Origin: Hansschlegelia quercus | GTDB taxonomy: Bacteria > Pseudomonadota > Alphaproteobacteria > Rhizobiales > Methylopilaceae | Length of the DNA: 64,000 bases | Assembly: GCF_004310425.1 (NCBI RefSeq) | Contig: NZ_SIUB01000005.1 | Span: 62,001-126,000, forward strand | Reading direction: 5' to 3' | Part shown: positions 33,933 through 41,634 of the stretch, piece after piece | Layout: the number at the start of each line of letters is the position of its first letter | How positions within the stretch are numbered: position 1 is the first letter of the stretch | Made by a program: the position numbers and the translations under genes | The notes under the pieces: model-generated | Database searches by the model: none | What the model saw: only the letters and a program-made list of their open reading frames with translations | What the model was told of the DNA's origin: nothing

Positions 33933-34868
33933 ATGCCGCTTCGCCTCGTCTTCATGGGCACGCCGGACTTCTCCGTTCCCGCCCTCTCCGAGTTGATCGG
34001 CCAGGGGCACGAGATCGTGGCGGTCTATACGCGCGCGCCGAAGCCCGCCGGCAGGCGGGGCATGGAGCTGACGAAATCGCCGGTTCACGCGCTCGCCGAA
34101 AGCTTCAACCTCCCCGTCTACACGCCGAAGAGTTTTCGCGACGAGGCGACGCTTTCGGTCTTCGCCGAACATGAGGCCGACATCGCCGTCGTGGTCGCCT
34201 ACGGGCTGATCCTGCCGAAGGCGGCGCTCGACGCGCCCGAGTTCGGCTGCCTCAACCTCCACGCCTCTCTACTGCCGCGCTGGCGAGGCGCGGCGCCGAT
34301 CCAGCGCGCGATCATGGCGGGCGACGCCGAGACCGGCGTGATGGCGATGCGCATGGAGGAAGGCCTCGACACCGGCCCCGTCGGCATGGCCGAGCGCGTC
34401 GCAATCGGGCCGGACGAAACGGCGGGCGAGCTGCACGACCGGCTATCACGGCTTGGCGCGGACCTTCTCGCCCGCGCCGTCGCCGCGATGGGCCGTGGCG
34501 GCCTGACCTTCCGCCCCCAGGACGACGACGGCGTGGAATACGCCGCGAAGATCGAGAAGGCGGAAGCGCGCATCGACTGGTCGCGCCCGGCCCGCGAGGT
34601 CCATGACCGCATCCGCGGCCTGTCGCCCTTCCCCGGCGCATGGTTCGAGCTCGAAGGGCCGCGCGGGCCGGAGCGGGTGAAGGTTTTGCGCTCTGCGCTC
34701 AGCGAGGGCTCCGGAGCGCCCGGCGAAGCCCTCGACGAACGTTTGACCATCGCCTGCGGCGAGGGCGCAGTGCGCCTCACCCAGCTCCAGCGCGCCGGCA
34801 AGGGACCGGTCGACGCCAGCGCCTTCCTCAACGGCGCGCGGATCGCTCCGAGCTCGCGGCTCAACTGA
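33933..34868 (+). CDS. fmt: Methionyl-tRNA formyltransferase
   Basis: 311 residues. The N-terminal Rossmann-type formyltransferase domain has [14 protein letters not shown] and the catalytic block [19 protein letters not shown] with Asp in AGDAETGVM. The C-terminal tRNA-binding domain begins near 205 ([18 protein letters not shown]) and continues [14 protein letters not shown]. It formylates initiator Met-tRNA using 10-formyl-THF, the counterpart of def. truA follows after one base. Confidence 0.97.
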   Translation: MPLRLVFMGTPDFSVPALSELIGQGHEIVAVYTRAPKPAGRRGMELTKSPVHALAESFNLPVYTPKSFRDEATLSVFAEHEADIAVVVAYGLILPKAALDAPEFGCLNLHASLLPRWRGAAPIQRAIMAGDAETGVMAMRMEEGLDTGPVGMAERVAIGPDETAGELHDRLSRLGADLLARAVAAMGRGGLTFRPQDDDGVEYAAKIEKAEARIDWSRPAREVHDRIRGLSPFPGAWFELEGPRGPERVKVLRSALSEGSGAPGEALDERLTIACGEGAVRLTQLQRAGKGPVDASAFLNGARIAPSSRLN

Positions 34869-34869
34869 A

Positions 34870-35607
34870 ATGCCGCGCTACCGTTTCACCGTGGAATATG
34901 ACGGAGCCCCCTTTGTCGGCTGGCAGCGGCAGGCCAACGGCGCTTCCGTGCAGGGCGCTCTGGAGGCGGCGTTCGCGGCCTTCACGGGCGAAACGCCTGT
35001 GGTGAAAGGCGCAGGCCGCACCGACGCCGGCGTCCACGCTACCGGTCAGGTCTTCCATCTCGACCTCGCCCGGGCATGGCGCACGGACACGCTACGAGAT
35101 GCCGCGAACGCCCATCTCGTCCCGCAACCCGTCGCGGTGCTGGACGCGGCGCAAGCCCCCGACGATTTCGACGCCCGCTTCTCCGCGATCCGACGCCATT
35201 ACGTCTACCGCATCGTCGACCGGCGCCCGCCGCTGGCGCTCGATCGCGGTCGGGCATGGCGCGTACCGAAGCGGCTCGATGCGGAGGTGATGGATGCGGC
35301 GGGCAAACGCCTGCTCGGCCGGCACGATTTCACGACCTTCCGCTCCTCCGCCTGCCAGGCCACGAGCCCGCTCCGCACGCTCGACCGGCTGGACGTCACG
35401 CGCGACGGCGACGCCGTGCTGATCGCGACGAACGCGCGCTCCTTCCTGCACAACCAGGTGCGCTCGATGGCGGGGTCGCTGGTTGAGGTCGGCCTCGGCC
35501 GCTGGTCGGCCGACGATCTGGCCACCGCGCTTGACCGCGCCGACCGCGCCGCCTGCGGACCGGTCGCGCCGCCGGACGGGCTCACCCTCGTTCGGGTGGA
35601 CTACTGA
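34870..35607 (+). CDS. truA: tRNA pseudouridine(38-40) synthase TruA
   Basis: 245 residues. The start [18 protein letters not shown] and the catalytic Asp in [14 protein letters not shown] are diagnostic; YVYRIVDRR and [12 protein letters not shown] are further TruA blocks. It isomerises uridines 38-40 of the anticodon stem. It directly follows fmt (1-bp gap), the usual arrangement in alphaproteobacteria. Confidence 0.97.
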   Translation: MPRYRFTVEYDGAPFVGWQRQANGASVQGALEAAFAAFTGETPVVKGAGRTDAGVHATGQVFHLDLARAWRTDTLRDAANAHLVPQPVAVLDAAQAPDDFDARFSAIRRHYVYRIVDRRPPLALDRGRAWRVPKRLDAEVMDAAGKRLLGRHDFTTFRSSACQATSPLRTLDRLDVTRDGDAVLIATNARSFLHNQVRSMAGSLVEVGLGRWSADDLATALDRADRAACGPVAPPDGLTLVRVDY

Positions 35608-35637
35608 AGCGAGCGGGTCGGAGCGGAAGCCCCTTTC

Positions 35638-36201
35638 TTAGCGCGCCTTGGGCGCCGGCCCCTTGCACTCGGCGTTGATTTTGTCGAGCGCGGCCGCGAT
35701 GCCGGCGAGCGAGTAGGTCTGCGTCGAGGCCCGACCACGCGTCGGCGTCAGCTTCAAAATCATGTCCTTGCGTCCCTCGCGCATCGCCAGCACGAGCGCC
35801 GCCTGCTCCTCGTTCGAGTTCATGAACGCGCCGTCGCCGCGCGCCGCCATCTTGAACGCCTTGTCGTCGACATCGAGTTCGACGACGCTTTCGGGCTTTA
35901 GTTGAAAGCCCGGCGTAACGCTGACCTCGTTCAAAACGTTCTCCTGAGGACGATTGGAGATGAAGAAGTACGCCCCGGCCGGCGGCTGAGCCGATTTGCG
36001 CCGTCCCTTCTCAGGAGTGGCGAGCGCGTAACAGACGCGGCCGCCCTTCACGGGCGCCGCGTAGGCGGTCCAGTCCTTGAACTCTCCGAGCGTCGTCGGC
36101 GCGGCGGCGCCAGCCTGAGGCGTCTGCGCGAGGACGTCGCCCGCGCCGAGCGCGAGCAGGCCGGCTGCGAGGATGAAGACGAAGCGGGAGCGGTCGAACA
36201 T
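35638..36201 (-). CDS. Invasion-associated-locus-B (IalB)-like periplasmic protein
   Basis: 187 residues with a signal peptide (FVFILAAGLLALGAGDVLAQ). The core matches the IalB/DUF1176-like beta fold by FKDWTAYAAPVKGGRVCYAL, AYFFISNRPQENVLNEVSV and the C-terminal YSLAGIAAALDKINAECKG. The name derives from a Bartonella locus, but members are common in free-living Rhizobiales and do not imply pathogenicity. Convergent with truA, 30 bases apart. Confidence 0.85.
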   Translation of the reverse strand: MFDRSRFVFILAAGLLALGAGDVLAQTPQAGAAAPTTLGEFKDWTAYAAPVKGGRVCYALATPEKGRRKSAQPPAGAYFFISNRPQENVLNEVSVTPGFQLKPESVVELDVDDKAFKMAARGDGAFMNSNEEQAALVLAMREGRKDMILKLTPTRGRASTQTYSLAGIAAALDKINAECKGPAPKAR

Positions 36202-36430
36202 GGCGGCGCTTTCGTGTTTCCGGCGCAGGCGGGAGCGACGGAGGGAATCCAGTGAGCGCGCGGCCGGCTGGCCGCGGACGAGGCGTCTATGATCAATCTA
36301 GTGCAAAAGTTTAGAAAAATTGACCATGCGCCGCGGCTCGCGCGTCGTTATCGGACGTGCTTTGCTCAGACCGCGTCCTATAACAGGGCATGCAGCTCCC
36401 CAGTCTTGCTGGAACCGGAAGGTCGCCTCC

Positions 36431-37015
36431 TTGGCCGCGCATCCGCCGTCTGACCTCGCGACCGAGATGGCGTGCCTCGTGGCCCGCATCGCGGACGCAC
36501 GGGACAAGCAGGCCTTCGCCGCTCTGTTCGACCACTATGCGCCGCGGCTGGTCGCCTTTCTGGAGCGTCTCGGCGCGGAGCCCGCGCTCGCCGAAGAGGT
36601 GATGCAGGACACGATGACCGCGCTCTGGCGCAAGGCGGACACGTTCGATCCAGCAAAATCGTCCGTCGGCACCTGGCTCTACCGCATCGCCCGCAATCGT
36701 CGGATCGACCTGCTCCGGCGCAATCGCGGGCAGATGGTCGACATCGACGACACCGCCCCGCCTGTCGACGACGCGCCGCAGCCCGATGAGGAGGCTTCGT
36801 CACGCGAGCGCCAGGGCTTCATCCGGCGGGCGATGACGATGCTGCCCCCGGAGCAGATGGCCTTGGTGCGGCTGGCCTTCTTCGAGGAACGCTCCCACAG
36901 CGAGATCGCCGCAGCCACCGGCCTCCCGCTCGGGACGGTGAAGTCGCGGATACGGCTGGCCTTCGGCCGGCTGCGCCGCAGCCTCGAGGCCGACGGCGTG
37001 GCGGACGCGCATTGA
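36431..37015 (+). CDS. ECF sigma factor resembling Rhodobacter RpoE (ECF11-like)
   Basis: 194 residues. Region 2 reads AFAALFDHYAPRLVAFLERL, LAEEVMQDTMTALWRKADTF and SSVGTWLYRIARNRRIDLLR; region 4 reads MLPPEQMALVRLAFFEERSH followed by GLPLGTVKSRIRLAFGRLR. The sequence closely recalls the singlet-oxygen sigma factor RpoE of Rhodobacter. The frame opens at 36320, but TTG 36431 has GGAAGG (36417-36422) 8 bases upstream and gives the length expected ahead of region 2. No ChrR-type anti-sigma gene follows; a quinone oxidoreductase does, 37 bases on. Confidence 0.85.
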   Translation: MAAHPPSDLATEMACLVARIADARDKQAFAALFDHYAPRLVAFLERLGAEPALAEEVMQDTMTALWRKADTFDPAKSSVGTWLYRIARNRRIDLLRRNRGQMVDIDDTAPPVDDAPQPDEEASSRERQGFIRRAMTMLPPEQMALVRLAFFEERSHSEIAAATGLPLGTVKSRIRLAFGRLRRSLEADGVADAH

Positions 37016-37052
37016 GCCGCGGGCTTGCGATGGACGGCAGGGCGTCGAACGC

Positions 37053-38027
37053 GTGAAGGCGGTGCTCTGCGAAACGCTCGGGTCGCCTGAGACGCTGAAG
37101 CTCGTCGATCTGCCGGCGCCGGAACCCGGTCGCGGCGAAGTGGTGGTCGACGTCGCCTACGCCGCCCTCAACTTCTTCGACACCCTCATCATCCAGGGTC
37201 GCTATCAGACCAAGCCCGAGCTGCCGTTCTCGCCGGGCGGCGAGATGGCGGGCGTCGTGTCGGCCGTTGGCCCGGGCGTCGAGGGGCTGGCGCCGGGCGA
37301 CCGGGTGGCGGGTTATCTCGGCTATGGCTGCTGCCGCGAAAAGGTCGTCGCGCGCGCCGACCAGCTCACCCTCGTTCCGGAGGAGCTCGGGCTCGATCGC
37401 GCGGCCGGGCTCATCATCGCCTATGGCACGACGCTCCACGCGCTCGCGGACCGCGGCGCGCTGAAGTCCGGTGAGACCCTCGCCGTGCTCGGCGCGAGCG
37501 GAGGGGTGGGCTTAGCGGCCGTCGAGATCGGCAAGCTGCTTGGCGCGCGCGTGATCGCCTGCGCGTCGTCGGCGGAAAAGCTCGCTTTCGCTAGGGAGCG
37601 GGGCGCGGACGAAGTGCTCGACTATTCCCGCGAGGACCTGAAGGTCAGGCTGAAGGAGTTGACCGGGGGACATGGCGTTGACGTCGTCTACGATCCCGTG
37701 GGCGGCGAGGCGACGGAAGCGGCGGTCCGGGCGCTCGCTTGGCGCGGCCGTCTGCTGGTCATCGGGTTCGCCGCTGGAGACATCCCGAAGCTGCCCCTCA
37801 ACCTGCCGATGCTCAAGGGCGCGGACATCCGCGGCGTGTTCTGGAGCGCCCACGCTACGCGGGAGCCGGCGGCGCATCGCGCCGAACTCGCCCGATTGTT
37901 CGACTGGGCGGCCGACGGGGACGTCTCCGCGCATGTCGACGTTGCGCTGCCTCTCGAGCAGACGCCGGAGGCGATCGCACGGATTGCGCGCCGCGAGGCT
38001 AAGGGCAAGATTCTGGTGCGACCATAG
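37053..38027 (+). CDS. NADPH:quinone oxidoreductase, zeta-crystallin-like MDR family
   Basis: 324 residues from GTG 37053. Catalytic-domain motifs PELPFSPGGEMAGVVSAVG and GDRVAGYLGYG, then the Rossmann motif LAVLGASGGVGLAAVEIGKL and a nucleotide specificity region CASSAEKLAFARERGADEVL. No structural zinc cysteines are seen, as expected for quinone oxidoreductases. It follows the ECF sigma gene by 37 bases, so it may be co-transcribed and belong to an oxidative-stress response. Confidence 0.92.
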   Translation: MKAVLCETLGSPETLKLVDLPAPEPGRGEVVVDVAYAALNFFDTLIIQGRYQTKPELPFSPGGEMAGVVSAVGPGVEGLAPGDRVAGYLGYGCCREKVVARADQLTLVPEELGLDRAAGLIIAYGTTLHALADRGALKSGETLAVLGASGGVGLAAVEIGKLLGARVIACASSAEKLAFARERGADEVLDYSREDLKVRLKELTGGHGVDVVYDPVGGEATEAAVRALAWRGRLLVIGFAAGDIPKLPLNLPMLKGADIRGVFWSAHATREPAAHRAELARLFDWAADGDVSAHVDVALPLEQTPEAIARIARREAKGKILVRP

Positions 38028-38182
38028 GGCGCTGAGTGCTTCAAAACGGCCTTTTGGGCCTCCTCAGCATGAGGAAGTTTGAGACACACAAACGGTCCTT
38101 ATGCTGAGAAACCTGCGTAAGCAGACGTCTCGAAGCAGGCAGCGCGGCACCGCTCGATCCCCCGTTCCGCAGAATGAGCCGT

Positions 38183-38207
38183 GATCCTCCGGCTCGACCG
38201 GAGGATC
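38183..38207. repeat. Palindrome in the gap between the oxidoreductase and metZ
   Basis: GATCCTCCGG (38183-38192) and CCGGAGGATC (38198-38207) form a 10-bp stem with loop CTCGA. The neighbouring text CCTCCTCAGCATGAGGAAG (from about 38059) is another small palindrome. The whole 38028-38294 gap carries no gene and looks like a set of dispersed intergenic repeats. Confidence 0.5.
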
Positions 38208-38242
38208 CATGTTCCAGCTCCAGAGCTCAACACCCGGGATGG

Positions 38243-38265
38243 ATGGTCCGGTCATGCCGGACCAT
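38243..38265 (-). terminator. Stem-loop downstream of metZ
   Basis: ATGGTCCGG (38243-38251) and CCGGACCAT (38257-38265) pair over 9 bp with loop TCATG, 29 bases after the metZ stop in the direction of its transcription. There is no T run. It is a candidate terminator or another copy of a dispersed palindrome. Confidence 0.45.
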
Positions 38266-38294
38266 GATGCCTGAGGACGGCGGTGGAGCGTTTG

Positions 38295-39494
38295 TCACAC
38301 CGCCTTGAGGGCATGCTCCACGTCCTCGAGCAGGTCATCGACGTGCTCGAGCCCGATCGACAGCCGCAGCATGGCGTCGGTGATGCCGAGCTCCGCCCTC
38401 GCGTCGGGCCCAAGCCGCTGATGCGTCGTCGTCGCGGGGTGGGTCAGGATCGATTTGGCGTCGCCGAGATTGTTCGAGATCTTGACCACCCCGAGCGCGT
38501 CGCCGAAGCGGAAGGCTTCCGGCTTTGCGCCGTCGAGCGTGAAGGCGACCAGCGTGCCGCCGCCCGCCATCTGCTTTTTCACCAGCGCGGCCTGCGGATG
38601 GTCCGCCCGCCCGCAATAGGTCAGCTGCTTCACCTTCGGATGCGTCGCGAAGAAATCCGCGACCGCGGCTGCGCTCGACTGCGCCTTCTCGACCCTGAGC
38701 GTCAGCGTCTCGAGCCCCTTCGCCAACACCCAGGCGTTGAACGGCGACATCGCCGGTCCGGTCTGCCGCAGGAAATTGTGCAGGTGGTCCATCACGAATT
38801 TTTCTGAGCCCAGCACGACGCCGCCGAGCACCCTGCCCTGCCCATCGATATGCTTGGTCGCGGAATAGACCACGACGTCAGCGCCGAACTTGAGCGGCTT
38901 CTGAAGGACCGGCGTCGCGAACACGTTGTCGACCACGAGACGGGCGCCGTTGGCGTGCGCGATCTCGGCGATCGCCTCGATGTCGTAGACCTGCAGCGTC
39001 GGATTGGTCGGCGTCTCGATGAACAGCACCTTGGTCTCGGGCCGGATCGCCGCACGCCATTGGTCGAGATCCGCCCCGTCGACCAGGGTCGACGAGATCC
39101 CGAAGCGAGGGCAAAGATCCTCGACCACATAGCGGCACGAGCCGAACAGGGCCTTGGCCGCAACCACATGGTCGCCGGCGTTGAGCTGGCAGAGCATCGC
39201 CGCGGTGACCGCCGCCATGCCGCTCGCCGTCGCGCGGCCGGCTTCGGCGCCCTCCAGCGCAATCATCCGGCGCTCGAAGGTCGCGACCGTCGGGTTCGAG
39301 AAGCGCGAATAGATGAAGCCGGGGTCGCGCCCGTCGAAGCGGGCTTCCGCCGCGTCCATCGTATCGTAGGCGAAGCCGGAGGTCAGATACATCGCCTCCG
39401 ACATCTCGCCGAAGCCGGAGCGCGCCTCGCCCTCGTGGATCAGGCGGGTGGCGTCACGCAAAGGACGGTCTTTGGGAAGGCTTTCGCGGCTCAT
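38295..39494 (-). CDS. metZ: O-succinylhomoserine sulfhydrylase
   Basis: 399 residues, Cys/Met-metabolism PLP family. Visible: FIYSRFSNPTVATFERRMIA, SGMAAVTAAML, YVVEDLCPRFGI, LFIETPTNPTLQVYDIEAIA, the PLP Asp region VVDNVFATPVLQ and the Schiff-base lysine in YSATKHIDGQGRVLGG. It makes homocysteine directly from O-succinylhomoserine and sulfide. A SAM-II riboswitch precedes it, giving feedback control by S-adenosylmethionine and supporting the methionine role over cystathionine synthase. Confidence 0.95.
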   Translation of the reverse strand: MSRESLPKDRPLRDATRLIHEGEARSGFGEMSEAMYLTSGFAYDTMDAAEARFDGRDPGFIYSRFSNPTVATFERRMIALEGAEAGRATASGMAAVTAAMLCQLNAGDHVVAAKALFGSCRYVVEDLCPRFGISSTLVDGADLDQWRAAIRPETKVLFIETPTNPTLQVYDIEAIAEIAHANGARLVVDNVFATPVLQKPLKFGADVVVYSATKHIDGQGRVLGGVVLGSEKFVMDHLHNFLRQTGPAMSPFNAWVLAKGLETLTLRVEKAQSSAAAVADFFATHPKVKQLTYCGRADHPQAALVKKQMAGGGTLVAFTLDGAKPEAFRFGDALGVVKISNNLGDAKSILTHPATTTHQRLGPDARAELGITDAMLRLSIGLEHVDDLLEDVEHALKAV

Positions 39495-39567
39495 GGTCTG
39501 CGACCTCAGACTTCAAAAGCCGGGTCGCGCATAGGCCCTTCAAGTCAGGGCTGATCCGCGCGTCCGG

Positions 39568-39624
39568 CCTTTTAGCAGGTTGTTTTTACGTGGCTGCAAG
39601 CCGGCCGGCCCAAGGAACCACGGG
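39568..39624 (-). ncRNA. SAM-II riboswitch in the metZ leader
   Basis: Read on the minus strand from 39624: CGTGG opens stem P1, closed by CCACG; between them lies the conserved GGCTTGCAG. After P1 come TAAAAACAA and the invariant GCTAAAAGG, whose end can pair with CCTT in the loop to make the pseudoknot. These are the conserved positions of the alphaproteobacterial SAM-II (metA) motif. It ends 73 bases before the metZ ATG. SAM binding would lower metZ expression; the exact expression platform is not evident. Confidence 0.88.
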
Positions 39625-39689
39625 AGAGAAGCCGTCCTAAGCCCGCCGCCGCTTGGCGTCAACGGCCGGGCGCCGTAAAGCGGCACCTA

Positions 39690-39922
39690 ATGTTGATACA
39701 GAAGCGGGTCCGTGAACCGCATGAGACGGGAGACTGTGGAACGGCTCATAATGGCGAGCCGAATCAGTCAGTTAGTAATCTCGCAAGCTGTGGATGGACG
39801 ACACCGCGGGTGGGGAAAAAGAGACATCTCCCGGGAGCGATGATCGTCGCGCGGAGTTTGGATTGGAGTGTGTTCCCGCACAAAGGCTATGGCTCTAATC
39901 GACGACCAAAGGGCTACCTGAT
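39690..39922. other. Lower-GC, hairpin-rich non-coding stretch before the dCTP deaminase gene
   Basis: About 233 bp with composition unlike its GC-rich surroundings. Nested complementarity is visible: GACTG (39732-39736) with CAGTC (39765-39769) enclosing CGGCTC/GAGCCG (39742-39747/39756-39761), and GCGG/CCGC (39704-39707/39717-39720). A 78-codon plus-strand frame overlaps it but is not protein-like. It could be a long leader, a small RNA gene or a remnant of whatever carried the gene in. I do not match it to a known RNA family. Confidence 0.5.
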
Positions 39923-41092
39923 ATGAACCATTCTCCCCCACCCGAGCTGTTTCGCGGAGGCTCGTTGCCGCTTGATGGTGAACGCCTTTCGCAAAATGCA
40001 GGGGTTCTACCTTCCCAGTGGATCCGGCGCCTCAGCGCCGGAAAGGCAATCATCGGGCGCCCATTCGATGACGGCCAGATCCAGCCCGCAAGCCTCGATC
40101 TTCGCTTGGGGCGTAGGGCGTTCAAGCTGGCCGCAAGCTTTCTACCGGGTGCTTCGACGGTCGAAGATCGAATAAAGGAGTTCGCTTCTTACCAGATTGA
40201 TCTAGAGACGCCACAAATTCTAAGTAAAAATGGCGTTTACCTCATCGAGCTTGAGGAAAGCCTTAAATTACCGGACAGCATCTCTGCCTTTGCTAACCCA
40301 AAGAGCTCAACAGGGCGGCTTGATATATTTACGCGGGTCGTCACGGACAAAGCCGAAGTGTTCGACGTCGTGCCCGCTGGGTACGAAGGCAAATTATGGC
40401 TTGAGGTGTCTCCGCGGACGTTTGAGGTGAAAGTCGTCCGCGGTTCTCGGCTAAGTCAACTGCGGTTTCACAAACTGAATTCAATGCATCACAAGACCAG
40501 TCGCTTTCGGCTAGACGATGGCGCGCTACGTCGCCTTCATAGAGAGACGCCTCTAACCGATAGTGAGCCTGTAATAAGGCAAGGCCTCAATTTGCGTCTT
40601 AACCTTACTCCAGAAGGAAAAAATCCAGTCGTAGCGTATGAGGCGCGAAATTACACCGGATTTATTGATATTAGCAAAATAGACTACTACGATCCGATTG
40701 AATTCTGGAAACCTGTTGAAGTACCGCCTCGTGGACGAATGATCCTCACTCCCGGCCAGTTTTATATTCTTGCTTCAAAGGAACGCATTCATATCCCGAA
40801 GACCCATGCGGCGGAAATGGTAGCTGTTGATCCCGTTATGGGAGAATTTCGAGTCCACTATGCGGGGTTCTTTGATCCCGGATTTGGGTCTCAAAACGGC
40901 GGAGCCGGCAGTAGAGCGGTGCTTGAGGTAAGAACCTATGACATACCGTTCTACATAGAGGATGGGCAGACTATCGGCCGATTGGATTTCGAGGAAATGA
41001 ACGAAGAGCCCCACCAAGGTTATGGGGAGAATGGCCAGTCTAATTATCAAGGTCAGGGGTTGAAACTTTCAAAGCACTTCAAAACCTTATAA
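39923..41092 (+). CDS. dcd: 2'-deoxycytidine 5'-triphosphate deaminase, probably acquired
   Basis: 389 residues of the long two-lobed alphaproteobacterial Dcd type. Key blocks: DDGQIQPASLDLRLGRRAFK, the substrate site ANPKSSTGRLDIFTRVV, LWLEVSPRTFEVKVVRGSRL and the end SNYQGQGLKLSKHFK. It converts dCTP to dUTP for dTTP synthesis. Unlike all neighbours, the gene is distinctly AT-richer with different codon use, for example TTTATTGATATTAGCAAAAT near 40660. Directly after its stop lies the 3' third of a second, GC-rich copy, so it probably replaced the native gene by transfer. Confidence 0.9.
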   Translation: MNHSPPPELFRGGSLPLDGERLSQNAGVLPSQWIRRLSAGKAIIGRPFDDGQIQPASLDLRLGRRAFKLAASFLPGASTVEDRIKEFASYQIDLETPQILSKNGVYLIELEESLKLPDSISAFANPKSSTGRLDIFTRVVTDKAEVFDVVPAGYEGKLWLEVSPRTFEVKVVRGSRLSQLRFHKLNSMHHKTSRFRLDDGALRRLHRETPLTDSEPVIRQGLNLRLNLTPEGKNPVVAYEARNYTGFIDISKIDYYDPIEFWKPVEVPPRGRMILTPGQFYILASKERIHIPKTHAAEMVAVDPVMGEFRVHYAGFFDPGFGSQNGGAGSRAVLEVRTYDIPFYIEDGQTIGRLDFEEMNEEPHQGYGENGQSNYQGQGLKLSKHFKTL

Positions 41093-41098
41093 GCTGAG

Positions 41099-41398
41099 GT
41101 GTTACGTCGCGCCGCCGAGTTGGTGCCGTTCGACCCGATGGTCGGCGAGTTCCGCGTGCGCTACGCCGGCTTCTTCGATCCCGGCTTCGGCCACGCCCAG
41201 GCGAGCGGCTTAGGCGCACGCGCCGTGCTGGAGGTCCGCAGCCACGAGGTGCCGTTCATCTTGGAACACGGCCAAACCGTCGGCCGCCTCGTTTACGAGC
41301 GCATGCTGGAGCGCCCCCGCGCGCTCTACGGCGAACTCGGGGCTTCGAACTATCAAGGCCAGAAGCTCAAGCTGTCGAAGCACTTTAGAGCGCGGTGA
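41099..41398 (+). pseudogene. 3' remnant of the native dCTP deaminase gene
   Basis: About 96 codons (AAELVPFDPMVGEFRVRYAG and on to SNYQGQKLKLSKHFRAR) match residues 295-389 of the intact upstream Dcd at roughly 60 % identity by eye. They are written in the GC-rich codon style of the chromosome. The N-terminal 75 % with the substrate-binding core is missing, no ribosome-binding site precedes GTG 41099, and the fragment starts 6 bases after the intact gene's stop. It is best read as a decayed native dcd. Confidence 0.85.
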
Positions 41399-41583
41399 CG
41401 AGCCTCCGCAGGCTGGCCTGACGCGGGTCGATCTGGCGTCCCAGAACACAGAGATGGAAAGAGAACGAAGCAGGACGCGCTCGATTCGTTCTCCTCGACA
41501 GAGGAAGAACGCTTTCGGACGAGCGCGTCTTAATAAAACGTGTCGGTGGTGCGAGTGACGAACAACGCGGGTCGATAAGACGC

Positions 41584-41621
41584 GAAAAAGGCCCCGCTCG
41601 GCCGTAGCCAAGACAGGGCCT
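41584..41621 (-). terminator. Intrinsic terminator of the downstream-facing membrane-protein gene
   Basis: On the minus strand AGGCCC ... GGGGCCTTTTTCGCG forms a stem followed by a T run. It lies just after the stop of the minus-strand gene ending at 41635. The adjoining 41399-41583 holds no recognisable gene. Confidence 0.65.
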
Positions 41622-41634
41622 CCTCATTGCCTGA

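Noticed and set aside
39690-39922. Group II intron fragment or known riboswitch before dcd
   Set aside because: No domain V-like 34-nt hairpin, no reverse transcriptase and no match to a riboswitch consensus I know; left as an unassigned structured region.
39690-39926. 78-codon plus-strand frame before dcd
   Set aside because: No ribosome-binding site, residue composition not protein-like, and it lies in a region of nested inverted repeats better read as non-coding.
39923-41092. AvcD-type antiviral deaminase
   Set aside because: The protein has the Dcd/dUTPase-type motifs (PKSSTGR, QPASLDLRLG) and none of the P-loop plus zinc deaminase motifs of AvcD. Only an analogy with an upstream RNA remains.
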